A stretch of 64,000 nt of DNA from Ancylomarina sp. DW003 (GTDB lineage Bacteria > Bacteroidota > Bacteroidia > Bacteroidales > Marinifilaceae), in NCBI RefSeq assembly GCF_029029505.1, contig NZ_JAKJSD010000016.1, forward strand, positions 1-64,000. The letters run 5' to 3'. The position numbers and the translations under genes were made by a program. This document shows positions 16,958-26,107 of this stretch, piece after piece. The notes below the pieces were generated by a model that saw nothing but the letters and a program-made list of their open reading frames with translations, ran no database searches and was not told the DNA's origin. Each line of letters begins with the position of its first letter. The stretch's first letter is position 1.

Positions 16958-17410
16958 ATGAAAAAACTTACTTTCTTATTTGTAATGCTTTTTGTTCTGA
17001 ATACTGCATTTGCGCAAGACATAGAAGAAGAGAAGAAAGCTATTAAGAATGTGATTCAAACTTCTTATGTAGAAGGTTTGCAAAATGAGGGGAATCTAGA
17101 GAAAATAGATCAAGGTATTCATCCTGATTTTTTACTATTGGGAATAGGAGAAGGAGAGAATATGTGGAAATTGCCAATAGATAAATGGAAAGAAAAGACG
17201 GAGAAAAAATTGAAAGAGGGTAAATTACCACGAAAAGAAAAGCCTGTCACAGTTAAGTTTTTGTCTATTGATATTACCGGAACAGCAGCTGTTGCAAAAA
17301 TTGAATTCTACGTGGGAGAGAAGTTAACTTATATCGATTATATTTCACTTTATAAGTTTGACGGGAACTGGAAAATGGTAAATAAGATTTTTTATAAGCT
17401 ACCAGCATAG
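16958..17410 (+). CDS. Secreted NTF2-like (lumazine-binding-type) protein
   Basis: A 150-residue protein with a clear signal peptide (residues 1-20, cleavage after AFAQ). It resembles Bacteroidota putative lumazine-binding proteins of the nuclear transport factor 2 fold: an N-terminal helix pair with YVEGLQNEGNLEKIDQGIHPDF, then a curved sheet ending DGNWKMVNKIFYK. It probably lies in the periplasm or at the surface. There is no catalytic motif; these proteins often act as small-ligand binders, but nothing here identifies a ligand. A paralogue lies at 40604-41065. It stands alone between two terminators. Confidence 0.7.
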   Translation: MKKLTFLFVMLFVLNTAFAQDIEEEKKAIKNVIQTSYVEGLQNEGNLEKIDQGIHPDFLLLGIGEGENMWKLPIDKWKEKTEKKLKEGKLPRKEKPVTVKFLSIDITGTAAVAKIEFYVGEKLTYIDYISLYKFDGNWKMVNKIFYKLPA

Positions 17411-17427
17411 TACATCTATAAACGAAT

Positions 17428-17465
17428 AAAAAAGGCTATCAGATTTAATTCTGATAGCCTTTTTT
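17428..17465. terminator. Bidirectional terminator between convergent genes
   Basis: A long perfect stem, AAAAAAGGCTATCAGA with TCTGATAGCCTTTTTT, lies between the NTF2-like gene (+) and the acyltransferase gene (-). A and T tracts on both sides let it work in both directions. Confidence 0.85.
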
Positions 17466-17469
17466 GATT

Positions 17470-18351
17470 TTAATGAAGTCTTTCACCAGGATCCCTTTTG
17501 AGTTTCCAGCGCTTATGGGTCCATAACCAATAGGCCGGATCACGCTTGATTTGTTTTTCGAGAAGCTGTGTATGTTTTTTACTGATATCGCCATAATTTG
17601 TTGAAAGAGGATTTTCTTCTATAATTTCAAAATCGATTTCATAATAGCCACGTTTAACTCGTGTCAGATTCATAAAAATGACAGCATAATCAAACTCAAC
17701 TGCATATTTTTCTGTCCCGAACATGATGGCAGTATCTTGATTTAGGAATGTTGTCCAAAATAAATTATTATTTGATTTTTTTGGGCATTGATCACAACCG
17801 AAACCTATTATCAGGTTTCGATCAGCATTATTCTTAAAATAATCTTTCCCTTCTTTTTTGGGGATGAGTTCAATTCCAAATTTTGATCTTGATTCTATGA
17901 ATTTTTTATTGAAGAATTTGTTGCTTAGAGGTTTGTATAAGGCTGCACCCTGATGTTTGAGAGTGAGGTTTAAGCAGGCAGCTGCCATTTCCCAATTATT
18001 ATAGTGACCAGATGCCATTATAATACTTTTATTCTTGGTGTAAAGATCATCAAGAATCTCAGGATTTTTGATTTTGCAACGCTCCAAGGCTTGCTCTTCA
18101 CTTATACTAAAACATTTAAGACTCTCTACAACAAAATCGCAGAAAAAGCGATAAAAAGTCTTCGTGATTTGCTTGATTTCAGTTTTGCTTTTTTCTGGAA
18201 AAGAAGCGTTTAAGTTCGATAATACAATAGATTTTCTGTACGATAATAAATAGTAGCAGACTATGTATAAGAGATCTGAAATCAGATATAAGACTTTAAG
18301 AGGCAGTAATGAGAGTGGCTTTATTATCAGGTAATATAAAATTTGCGTCAT
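17470..18351 (-). CDS. LpxL/HtrB-family lysophospholipid (lipid A) acyltransferase
   Basis: About 293 residues starting MTQILYYLIIKPLSLLP; an upstream in-frame ATG at 18390 would add a 13-residue leader not typical of the family. An N-terminal membrane anchor (about 7-40) is followed by the HX4D/E-type catalytic motif in SGHYNNWEMAA. GFGCDQCPKKSNN corresponds to the conserved second block, and the C-terminus has the usual WTHKRWK. The family adds secondary acyl chains to Kdo-lipid A at the inner face of the cytoplasmic membrane. The gene is monocistronic, and the chain donor cannot be predicted. Confidence 0.88.
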   Translation of the reverse strand: MTQILYYLIIKPLSLLPLKVLYLISDLLYIVCYYLLSYRKSIVLSNLNASFPEKSKTEIKQITKTFYRFFCDFVVESLKCFSISEEQALERCKIKNPEILDDLYTKNKSIIMASGHYNNWEMAAACLNLTLKHQGAALYKPLSNKFFNKKFIESRSKFGIELIPKKEGKDYFKNNADRNLIIGFGCDQCPKKSNNNLFWTTFLNQDTAIMFGTEKYAVEFDYAVIFMNLTRVKRGYYEIDFEIIEENPLSTNYGDISKKHTQLLEKQIKRDPAYWLWTHKRWKLKRDPGERLH

Positions 18352-18513
18352 TTGTTCTTTTTTTAGGGGGTGGTAAATATAGAAAAGCAAAAGCGATAAA
18401 CGAAAGGAAATCTTCTTAGAACCATTAGAAATAGAGGCTTTGTATCATAATGTAGTTTATCATGATTTTATGGATTCTGGAAATATTATCCTCTATATTC
18501 TACTCAATTAATA

Positions 18514-18521
18514 TATCTTTG
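18514..18521 (+). promoter_or_regulatory. -7 promoter box before the SEC-C protein gene
   Basis: TATCTTTG fits TAnnTTTG exactly and lies 16 bases before the ATG at 18538, implying a very short leader. No clear TTTG was found at -33. Confidence 0.45.
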
Positions 18522-18537
18522 TGGCAAATATCAAATT

Positions 18538-19359
18538 ATGATTAGATCTACTGAACAAGCTTATAATACAATCGATACTAAAGCACAAGGAATCCCTTAT
18601 GAAGCTATCGATCATCTTAGAAACTTAGATTCCAATGACAGTATTATCAAGAAATTGAAATATGCTTTTGAGAATGCTTATAATGGAAAAGTATATTATT
18701 CTGACGAACTAAGAATTATGCTTCCGGCACCTTTATGGTATGCTGTAATCGCTGAAAAGCATTTGCATATGGATTATGCTGACGATTTGTTGAACCTGTT
18801 CAGTGTTGAAGAAGATTGGGACTTGATGAATGAGCAAGCTGTTTATGTGGTAGGACAGATGGCAAAAAAGTATCCTACAGAGTTTGTTAATAAGGTATTG
18901 GAATACATTGAAGGTAATATTGATAAGGAAAGCAAAACGCCTTACATCTTTAGTTTTGAAGCTTTGTATTATGCAACAGATGAGCAATTCGATCGCATAT
19001 TCGCTATTCTGGATTTGGATAATTTCCAATGGTTAGATCATTATATCCGTATTCTTGGTGATATTCAGTATGAAGGAACGCTTGAGAAATTTAAGGCAAT
19101 GTTACCAAAATTTGAAGGGAAGCATACGGCTGTAGAGTTGCAATACTATATCGACGTGATGGAAGGACGTGTGTCTGATTTTCAGAAAGGTGTAGCTTTC
19201 TGCGAAATGCGCGATGCTGAATGGAAGAACCATTACCAACAAATGGAAGCTATATTTTCACAATCAGAAGCTCCAATTCAAGCGAATAAAAAAGTCGGAA
19301 GAAATGACCCGTGTGTTTGTGGATCAGGCAAAAAATTCAAACAGTGTTGCATGAACTAA
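18538..19359 (+). CDS. SEC-C motif protein, helical-repeat domain (DUF1186-like)
   Basis: A 273-residue soluble protein. Residues 1 to about 240 are acidic and predominantly helical, resembling HEAT-like or DUF1186 proteins in the opening IPYEAIDHLRN. The C-terminus is a textbook SEC-C zinc motif: GRNDPCVCGSGKKFKQCC (about 254-271), as found at the end of SecA and many stand-alone proteins. SEC-C binds zinc and mediates protein contacts. There is no enzymatic motif. It is monocistronic, with its own -7 box and terminator. DUF1186 membership is my best reading, not certain. Confidence 0.75.
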   Translation: MIRSTEQAYNTIDTKAQGIPYEAIDHLRNLDSNDSIIKKLKYAFENAYNGKVYYSDELRIMLPAPLWYAVIAEKHLHMDYADDLLNLFSVEEDWDLMNEQAVYVVGQMAKKYPTEFVNKVLEYIEGNIDKESKTPYIFSFEALYYATDEQFDRIFAILDLDNFQWLDHYIRILGDIQYEGTLEKFKAMLPKFEGKHTAVELQYYIDVMEGRVSDFQKGVAFCEMRDAEWKNHYQQMEAIFSQSEAPIQANKKVGRNDPCVCGSGKKFKQCCMN

Positions 19360-19412
19360 ACGAATAAAGATTTAAGATCTGTGATTGCAGATTTGAGATT
19401 TTTGAATAAAAG

Positions 19413-19450
19413 AAAGAGGATGTCCAAATGGTTTTGGCATCCTCTTTTCT
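19413..19450 (+). terminator. Terminator after the SEC-C protein gene
   Basis: Stem AAAGAGGATG pairs with CATCCTCTTT around a loop containing the short repeat CCAAA/TTTGG, followed by T residues. Its 5' half shares 16 identical bases with 6432-6447. Confidence 0.8.
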
Positions 19451-19604
19451 ATTATAAAATTTTCTTTTTATTCTAAGGTATTTACAAAATTTCCATAATG
19501 ATCAAATTAAGATATTTTTTATCTGTCGATTCTGAAAATTATGTCATTATGTGGATTTAGAAATGCTTGAATTCAATTTTTCATCTTATCATAGAAAGAT
19601 AATG

Positions 19605-20585
19605 CTATCGTCTAGCCTTATCAAGCATCTTAAGATCTGCTAAGGCAATGGCTGTTACAGCTTCTACAATAACAGGAACCCGAAGAGCAATACATGCATC
19701 GTGACGTCCTTCAATCAATAGATCTTCCATTTCAGAAGTTGAGATATTCATAGTTTTCTGACTCACACCAATCGAAGAAGTTGGTTTAATAGCTACTCTA
19801 AACACAATCTCGTTTCCATTAGTAATACCACCATTGATTCCTGCTGCGTGATTGGTTTCTGTTTTTCCATCAGCCGATAGAATGTTATCGTTATGCTCCG
19901 ATCCGGTCATTTTAGCTGCATCAAAGCCTGAACCGAACTCAATTCCTTTGGTTGCAGGAATTGCAAACACAAGATGAGAGATCATAGACTCAACCGAATC
20001 GAAAAATGGTTCTCCTAATCCAATAGGAAGATTGTTAGCTTTACATTCTACAATACCACCAATAGAATCATGGTTTTTAATAGCCTTGTCAAGAGCTGCG
20101 TCAAAATCTTTAGAACCACCAATCTCAGTTAAATTTGCTTCGATTTTAACGTCTCCAAGAATCTTTTTGGCAACCGTTCCGGCTACTACTAATCCTAGAG
20201 TAATACGTCCGGAGAAATGACCACCACCTGTATAATCATTGTTTTTGCCAAACTTGTGCTGAGCAACAAAATCGGCATGACCAGGGCGAGGTGTATCTAG
20301 CAAATTGCTATAATCCTTGGATTGCGTATTGGTATTATGAAATAGAATAATAATAGGTGCACCTGTGGTTTTACCTTTAAAAGTTCCGCTTAGAATGTTT
20401 GGTAAATCTTTCTCGATACGCGGCGTTGTTCCTTTAGCGCCCGATTTACGGCGACTCAAATCAGGTAATAAATCTTCTTCAGTAAGAGAAATTCCGGAAG
20501 GGCAACCATCAATTGTGATGCCAACACCTTTACCGTGAGATTCTCCGAATATGCTGATTTTGAAAATTCTTCCGTATGTGTTCAT
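19605..20585 (-). CDS. aroC: Chorismate synthase
   Basis: A 326-residue enzyme for the last shikimate step, 5-enolpyruvylshikimate-3-phosphate to chorismate, using reduced FMN. Diagnostic segments are FGESHGKGVGITIDGCPSG near the N-terminus, RPGHADF and GGGHFSGRITLG in the middle, and GRHDACIALRVPVIVEA near the C-terminus. It is slightly shorter than the usual 350-390 residues, mainly through trimming at the C-terminus after the last signature. All conserved blocks are present, so it should be functional. It stands alone on the minus strand. Confidence 0.96.
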   Translation of the reverse strand: MNTYGRIFKISIFGESHGKGVGITIDGCPSGISLTEEDLLPDLSRRKSGAKGTTPRIEKDLPNILSGTFKGKTTGAPIIILFHNTNTQSKDYSNLLDTPRPGHADFVAQHKFGKNNDYTGGGHFSGRITLGLVVAGTVAKKILGDVKIEANLTEIGGSKDFDAALDKAIKNHDSIGGIVECKANNLPIGLGEPFFDSVESMISHLVFAIPATKGIEFGSGFDAAKMTGSEHNDNILSADGKTETNHAAGINGGITNGNEIVFRVAIKPTSSIGVSQKTMNISTSEMEDLLIEGRHDACIALRVPVIVEAVTAIALADLKMLDKARR

Positions 20586-20859
20586 AGGGATAATCGTTTG
20601 TATAATCTGGATAGAATCCAGCTGTGGTTTAATAAATTTGGTAATAGCGGAAACAAAGATAGCAATTTTGCTTATGCCAGATGATGATTCAATTACCTTA
20701 TTGTATCCAAACTGTTAAGTTTTAATCCTTTTAATGGCGATTTGAATTTATCTACTATTCTCATCATTCTTCTGACTTAACAATAATGGCATGAGAAAAA
20801 ACATTATCTTTCGATTCGAATTAGAACAGGCAATACCAACCCATTATACGTATATTAAA

Positions 20860-21381
20860 ATGACTACAGAATTGGAAAATAATCAAATTTGGCTTTCAGA
20901 TATTCCTAAAGGTGAATCTATTGAGTTTACAAGCTTATTACCAAAATACAAGCGACTTTTAAATATTCAATGGACCACATTTTTTGCTCTGCTGATTATT
21001 GCCTTAATAGTTGCCTATTTCAATTTCGAAGAAATAGGATTGGTATGGTTTGGTGTAGCTTTCACACTGTGGCTTATTTTTTTATTAATTAAATTTTCAT
21101 TCATTCAACTAGGTTTCCCAAATAAAGGCTATGCTATTCGCCAAAAGGATTTGCACTATAAAACGGGGTATTTGACTCATAAAACGATAAGTGTGCCTTT
21201 TAATCGAATTCAGCATGTTGAGATTAGACAAGGTTTTATTTCTAAAATGCTGGATCTTGCCGTTTTGAAGATATATACAGCAGGTAATTCTGCTCACGAT
21301 TTATCGTTAAAAGGTATTTCTCTGGAAACGGCAGAAGAAATTAAACAGATTATAACATCAAAGGTAACTCAGGATGCTTAA
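20860..21381 (+). CDS. PH-domain (DUF304) membrane protein, YdbS-like
   Basis: About 173 residues from MTTELENNQIWL; an ATG at 20791 is in frame but adds a non-conserved 23-residue leader. Two adjacent membrane helices (about 40-85) precede a bacterial PH domain containing the family pattern KTISVPFNRIQHVEIRQG. It is an inner-membrane protein of unknown function. Its stop overlaps the next start by 8 bases (21374-21381), and the pair matches the common YdbS-YdbT gene pair, so a complex of the two is likely. Confidence 0.85.
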   Translation: MTTELENNQIWLSDIPKGESIEFTSLLPKYKRLLNIQWTTFFALLIIALIVAYFNFEEIGLVWFGVAFTLWLIFLLIKFSFIQLGFPNKGYAIRQKDLHYKTGYLTHKTISVPFNRIQHVEIRQGFISKMLDLAVLKIYTAGNSAHDLSLKGISLETAEEIKQIITSKVTQDA

Positions 21382-22867
21382 AGATTCTTTTGATACACCA
21401 CGACGACAATCGGTTACCGGTACGCTCTTTTTTCTATTAATGAGTGTTCAAAAGGTGATTCGAATGTTTTGGCCGTTGCTTTTGCTTTACGTGTTTAAGG
21501 GGAATGCATCGAAAATGATGGAGCCTAAGTGGCTTATTGGCTTATTGTTTTTAATACTAATTTTAATTGCCCATTCAATTTTGACTTGGTATAACTTCTA
21601 TTTTTTAATCAAAGACAAGGAGTTTGTTCTTCGTAAAGGTTATTTAAAACGTGTGGTTATTGCTATTCCTTTTGAGAAGATTGTATCTATAAACTTGAAA
21701 CAAGGTCTTATCCAGCAGGTTTTAGGAGTCGTTCAATTGGAAGTTGATTCAGCTGGTTCAAAAAAGAAAGAAGTTGCGATTTATGCCATTAGTAGAGAAA
21801 TTGCAGAGGCCTTAAAAGAACAACTGGCAAGTTATAAAAAGGATAGTTCTGACTCAGAAGATAGTTTAATCGCTGAAGAAAATATAGTAGAACAGGAAAC
21901 GATACTCCAGTTGTCCTTAAAGGATTTATTTCGAATTAGCATTGCTAAGAATCACCTAAGAGGCTTGTTAATCATCCTTGCATTTGGGAATAATATCTAT
22001 TATCAGTTAAAGGATTTATTTGAAAGTGAAGTTAATTTGGCGGCTGATAAAACAGAAAGTTTTCTAGAGCATTCAAGTACTTTGGCTTTAGCAGGGGTAG
22101 TTATATTTGTTCTTCTGCTTAGTTTGATTATTTCGATGGCAGATGTCTTTTTACGCTACTACGATTTTAATATGAAATCTTTTGCCAATGCTTTCAGTTT
22201 ACAATCAGGCTTGATAAAACGTAAGAATATCACCATACCTTTTTCAAAAATTCAGAGGCTGAAACGTTCGATAAATCCGATTCAGAAATGGTTGAATATT
22301 TCGAATATACAGTTGGTTCAAGCCAATAGCATAGAGGTAAGTAAAGAAAAAGACAAGGTTGCAGTTCCAGGTTGTGATGATGAAAAATTCAAAGAACTGT
22401 GCGACAAGGTCTATGATAATCCTTTTTCTCAGCCAACTTACGATACCAAACCACAAAAAGTATTTTTGAGGCGATCTTTTATCTTTTTATTTATTTTTAT
22501 GTCTGTACCAGTATTTGCATTGAGTTTAAAATTCAATTGGATGTGGTATTTGGAAATTCTGGTTCCTTTTTTAGCAGCAGGTATTGCATACTTAAGCTAT
22601 TACCGACGATCTTATCATCTTAGTTCTGATTTCCTAAAAATAAATTCAGGATTAATAGCCAAAGATTTTTCTATTATTGAAGTTTATAAGGTGCAAACAG
22701 TGCATATAAAGCGTACAATCTTTCAAAGAAGAAATGGCACAGCAAGTCTCGATTTGGGTATGGCAGGTTCAGTCGTTAGAATTGAATACCTAAGTTATGA
22801 CGAAGCAATACGAATGAAAGACCAAATCCTTTATAAGATTGAAGTCACAAAGAAAAAGTGGATGTAG
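21374..22867 (+). CDS. PH-domain (DUF304, three copies) membrane protein, YdbT-like
   Basis: A 497-residue integral membrane protein. Three blocks alternate paired membrane helices with bacterial PH-like domains, recognised by FVLRKGYLKRVVIAIPFEKIVSI (about 80-100), LQSGLIKRKNITIPFSKIQ (about 278-296) and NSGLIAKDFSIIEVYKVQTVHI (near 430). The family includes B. subtilis YdbT, genetically linked to resistance to an antimicrobial peptide, but no mechanism is established. It is translationally coupled to the shorter YdbS-like gene and convergent with a LytTR regulator gene 17 bases away. Confidence 0.87.
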   Translation: MLKDSFDTPRRQSVTGTLFFLLMSVQKVIRMFWPLLLLYVFKGNASKMMEPKWLIGLLFLILILIAHSILTWYNFYFLIKDKEFVLRKGYLKRVVIAIPFEKIVSINLKQGLIQQVLGVVQLEVDSAGSKKKEVAIYAISREIAEALKEQLASYKKDSSDSEDSLIAEENIVEQETILQLSLKDLFRISIAKNHLRGLLIILAFGNNIYYQLKDLFESEVNLAADKTESFLEHSSTLALAGVVIFVLLLSLIISMADVFLRYYDFNMKSFANAFSLQSGLIKRKNITIPFSKIQRLKRSINPIQKWLNISNIQLVQANSIEVSKEKDKVAVPGCDDEKFKELCDKVYDNPFSQPTYDTKPQKVFLRRSFIFLFIFMSVPVFALSLKFNWMWYLEILVPFLAAGIAYLSYYRRSYHLSSDFLKINSGLIAKDFSIIEVYKVQTVHIKRTIFQRRNGTASLDLGMAGSVVRIEYLSYDEAIRMKDQILYKIEVTKKKWM

Positions 22868-22884
22868 TAAGGTTGATAAAGAAA

Positions 22885-23613
22885 TTATTTCTTCATGAAA
22901 GATTGAATGATCTCCATGAAAGCTTGTCTATAGCTTTGTCCTATAGGTAATTTTTTATCTGCAATTTCAACCTGATTGCCATTAATCGCATCAATGTGCT
23001 GAAGCGAAACAATATAGGATTTGTGGATTCTTGGGAATTGTTTTTTAGGCAGAATTTCTTCCATACTCTTAACGGTAAGTTTTGGAACTATTGATTTATC
23101 AAGTGTGTGTATCTTAATGTAATCACTTAAACCTTCTATATAAACAATATCTGAAAATTTGAGCTTGATACTCTTCTTGTCAGCCTTAATAAAGATAAAT
23201 TCTTCTGTTTTCTGTGACGCATTAGCTTGAATAGATTGAGTTTGAGGTACCGAAGTTTGTAGCTTTTCTTCAACCTTGGCTATCGCACGAATAAATCGTG
23301 GGAAAGGTATTGGTTTGTGCAAGTAATCAATCACGTCCAATTCGAAAGCGTCAAGTGCGTATTCTCTATAGGCAGTTGTAATCACAACCAAAGGAGAATG
23401 GGAAAGACTAGCAAGAAAATTGAGTCCGGTGAGCTTAGGCATATTAATATCTAAAAACATTAGATCAATGCTTTCGCTTCGAAGAACCTGCATAGCTTCT
23501 ATGGCATTTTTGCAAGATTTCACAAGTTTTAAATGTGGCAGGTCCTGAATGTATTTTTCAATGACTTTTCTCGCGTGAATTTCGTCGTCAACGATGATGC
23601 ATTTAATATCCAT
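22885..23613 (-). CDS. LytTR-type response regulator
   Basis: A 242-residue regulator. Its receiver domain has DDE near 9-11, phospho-acceptor D55 in FLDINMPK, TTAYREYAL and the HKPIPF lysine segment. The LytTR DNA-binding domain spans about 135-242, with the typical IYIEGLSDYIKIHT and FPRIHKSYIVSL motifs. The cognate kinase gene is 12 bases upstream. As the pair lies divergent from an RND efflux operon, control of that operon is a reasonable inference, although no LytTR repeat was identified. Confidence 0.93.
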   Translation of the reverse strand: MDIKCIIVDDEIHARKVIEKYIQDLPHLKLVKSCKNAIEAMQVLRSESIDLMFLDINMPKLTGLNFLASLSHSPLVVITTAYREYALDAFELDVIDYLHKPIPFPRFIRAIAKVEEKLQTSVPQTQSIQANASQKTEEFIFIKADKKSIKLKFSDIVYIEGLSDYIKIHTLDKSIVPKLTVKSMEEILPKKQFPRIHKSYIVSLQHIDAINGNQVEIADKKLPIGQSYRQAFMEIIQSFMKK

Positions 23614-23625
23614 TGGGTCTTAATT

Positions 23626-24681
23626 TTATGAAAGTATTAAACTTAGCTTAGTCGTATATAGCATTTTATTTTGTGAAATATCAAAAATGTGATGATCAGG
23701 AAACAATAGTTTGAGTCGTTTTTTTACATTTTCAATTCCAAGCCCGCCTATTTCTTTATCCTTTTCCTCCTCTAAACTGTCTATAGGGTTATTAATCTCC
23801 AAATCGATTTTATTTTCTGAAATAGCTAAGTTGATGTTTATCTCAGAGGATGACTGCTCGGTAGATATACCATGTTTAAAGGCATTTTCAATTAAAGGAA
23901 TAAAAAGAAGTGGAGGCACCTTATGTCCGGGGTCTTCTCCACTTATATTTAAGTTAATTTTAGCAATATCTTCAACTCTAACAGATTCCAGATCGATATA
24001 ATTTTTGATGAATTGAATTTCTTTCTCTAAACTGACTTCTTCGTCTTTACACTCATAAAGCATATAGCTAATAAGCTGACTCAGTTTAAGAATCATTTCA
24101 GGTGTTTTGTTCGAGTCATACAAACTCATCGAATAAATATTATTCAAGGTGTTGAAAAGAAAGTGTGGGTTGACTTGTGCTTTTAATATGCTTATCTCTG
24201 CTTCCAGTTGTTCTTGTGCTTTCTCAGTATATTTTAAGTTTTCATCTTTCAGTTTCATCCATTCTTTTGCAAAATGGAATAAGCTGGTTGAAAAGATAAA
24301 AATATTGGTTTTGAAAAAGGAAATTATTAAAACCATTAAAGGAGACTTTAACATCCTTGGTTTAAATTCATGATTTGGAACAACATAGAATATAGTTATC
24401 AAAATAGAAATGATAACTAACTCGCTAGAAAAGATAGCAAGAAGGTATTTTTTATATTCTCCTTTGTTCCATAAGCGGGGAAGTAGTACGAGAAGATTAA
24501 AGTAGACAAGACAAGCAATTATGGAGAATTGAACCAAATCAATTAGAAGCTCTTGTGCTATTTTTTCTTCTTCCATGTGGAAATAGCGAGTCGCTAATAA
24601 TAGCAAGAACACTAACCAGAAAGAGATGTGTTGAACCCAACGTATTGAGAAAAGATGATATAATCTTTCGCTTAAATTCAT
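23626..24681 (-). CDS. LytS-family sensor histidine kinase
   Basis: About 351 residues starting MNLSERLYHLFSIRWVQH; the upstream in-frame ATG at 24738 is less likely because the extra residues are not hydrophobic or conserved. Four membrane helices (about 15-150) lead via a coiled-coil linker to the His_kinase motif QVNPHFLFNTLNNIYSM and a HATPase domain with IPLIENAFKHG and GLGIENVKKRL. This four-helix form without an extracellular domain is the common Bacteroidota LytS/YehU type. It is co-transcribed with the LytTR gene that follows. Confidence 0.92.
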   Translation of the reverse strand: MNLSERLYHLFSIRWVQHISFWLVFLLLLATRYFHMEEEKIAQELLIDLVQFSIIACLVYFNLLVLLPRLWNKGEYKKYLLAIFSSELVIISILITIFYVVPNHEFKPRMLKSPLMVLIISFFKTNIFIFSTSLFHFAKEWMKLKDENLKYTEKAQEQLEAEISILKAQVNPHFLFNTLNNIYSMSLYDSNKTPEMILKLSQLISYMLYECKDEEVSLEKEIQFIKNYIDLESVRVEDIAKINLNISGEDPGHKVPPLLFIPLIENAFKHGISTEQSSSEININLAISENKIDLEINNPIDSLEEEKDKEIGGLGIENVKKRLKLLFPDHHIFDISQNKMLYTTKLSLILS

Positions 24682-24917
24682 AATTGAAACTAAATGTTTA
24701 AATATTGATAGAGCGAAGCAACGAAAACTATCTGTCATTTCAACTATTTGTCGACATACAGGACAATTTCGATGGGCAACGCTATCAAAATCAAATTTAA
24801 CTAAAGCAATCTACAGTTTTAAATGGTTGGCAGATAAATGTGTCGAGTAGGTCGATAAAATTTATCTTAAAGTGTTGTGTCTTGTATTATTGCAGCAAAT
24901 AATAAAATTTGATTGGC

Positions 24918-26024
24918 ATGTTTAAAAAGAAAAGTACCCTGGTAGGAATCGTAATTGGAATTGGCTTGTTTGTAGCAGCTATTGTTGTGGCAGGAATGAA
25001 AGAGCCTCCACACGAAAAAAAGCTGGTGGTTAAAACTTTACAAATACCAGTTCAAAAAATCGAGAACTCATATCTGGAGCTTAAGCATTCAGTAATAGGA
25101 ACCCTTCAGGCTCATGAAAAAGTTGAGGTGTTTGCCGAAGTTAGCGGAATTCTGGAACGTGTAGAGAAGCCTTTTCTAGAAGGATTAAATTACGATAAGG
25201 GAGAAATCTTGTTACAAATTAATGATGCTAAAATGCGTACGAGTTTATACGCTAAAAAAAGTGGGTTAATGACCTCCATTGCAAGTTTGCTACCTGATTT
25301 AAAATTTGATTATCCGGAAAGTTATGAGGATTGGAAGATCTACTTAAGTGCTTTTGATGTGGAAAAACCCATAGCGTCAATACCACAAGCGAAGAACGAT
25401 CAGGAAAAATACTTCTTAGCAGGGAAGAATATTTATAAAACCTACTACGATATAAAATCAGAAGAAGAACAATTAATAAAATATACCATAGTTGCACCCT
25501 ATAATGGACAGGTTTCTGAGTCGAATATAAAAGCTGGAACTGTGGTTCGAACAGGCCAAAAACTGGGTGAATTTATAAATACATCTACTTACGATTTGCT
25601 CGTAGGCGTAGATTTGAATAATCTAAAGCATATTAAAGTTGGCAATACTGTCAATTTATACTCTGAAAATATAAATGGAGAATGGCAAGGGCGAGTTTCT
25701 CGAATTGGAAGTAAGATTGATGAACAAACTCAAATGGTAAATGTTTATATCTCAGTTTCGGGAGATGATTTAAAGGAAGGCATGTTTTTATCTGCTGACA
25801 TCGCGATGGAATTAAATGTAAATGGTATTGAAATACCTCGTAAACTCTTAATAGAAGATTCTTACGTGTACATCCTGAAAAATGAAATTGTTGAGAAAGT
25901 AAAAATCGATATCATTCATTCCAAAGAGAATTCTGTTATCACAAATAGTTTGAACGACGGAAGTTTATTGATTTTAAAAACATCGGGTATACATAAAGGT
26001 ATTGTTGGAAAAGCTGTATTGTAA
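24918..26024 (+). CDS. RND efflux periplasmic adaptor (membrane fusion protein)
   Basis: About 368 residues from MFKKKSTLVG; a TTG three codons earlier is the only alternative. An N-terminal membrane anchor (about 6-28) lies before a barrel-sandwich hybrid domain (KVEVFAEVSGILERVEKP and TIVAPYNGQVSESNIKAG) that brackets an unusually short alpha-hairpin. A beta-barrel follows (VNLYSENINGEWQGRVSRIG). It links the inner-membrane pump to the outer-membrane channel in the periplasm. It is the first gene of a pump operon. The substrate is unknown; there are no metal-binding histidine clusters to suggest a heavy-metal pump. Confidence 0.9.
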   Translation: MFKKKSTLVGIVIGIGLFVAAIVVAGMKEPPHEKKLVVKTLQIPVQKIENSYLELKHSVIGTLQAHEKVEVFAEVSGILERVEKPFLEGLNYDKGEILLQINDAKMRTSLYAKKSGLMTSIASLLPDLKFDYPESYEDWKIYLSAFDVEKPIASIPQAKNDQEKYFLAGKNIYKTYYDIKSEEEQLIKYTIVAPYNGQVSESNIKAGTVVRTGQKLGEFINTSTYDLLVGVDLNNLKHIKVGNTVNLYSENINGEWQGRVSRIGSKIDEQTQMVNVYISVSGDDLKEGMFLSADIAMELNVNGIEIPRKLLIEDSYVYILKNEIVEKVKIDIIHSKENSVITNSLNDGSLLILKTSGIHKGIVGKAVL

Positions 26025-26107
26025 AAACTATAGAGCAAAACAACATGTTAAGCTAGGTTTCCAGTAATTCGCGAAAGAACTGAAACCTAAAACCAAAAAT
26101 TAGAATA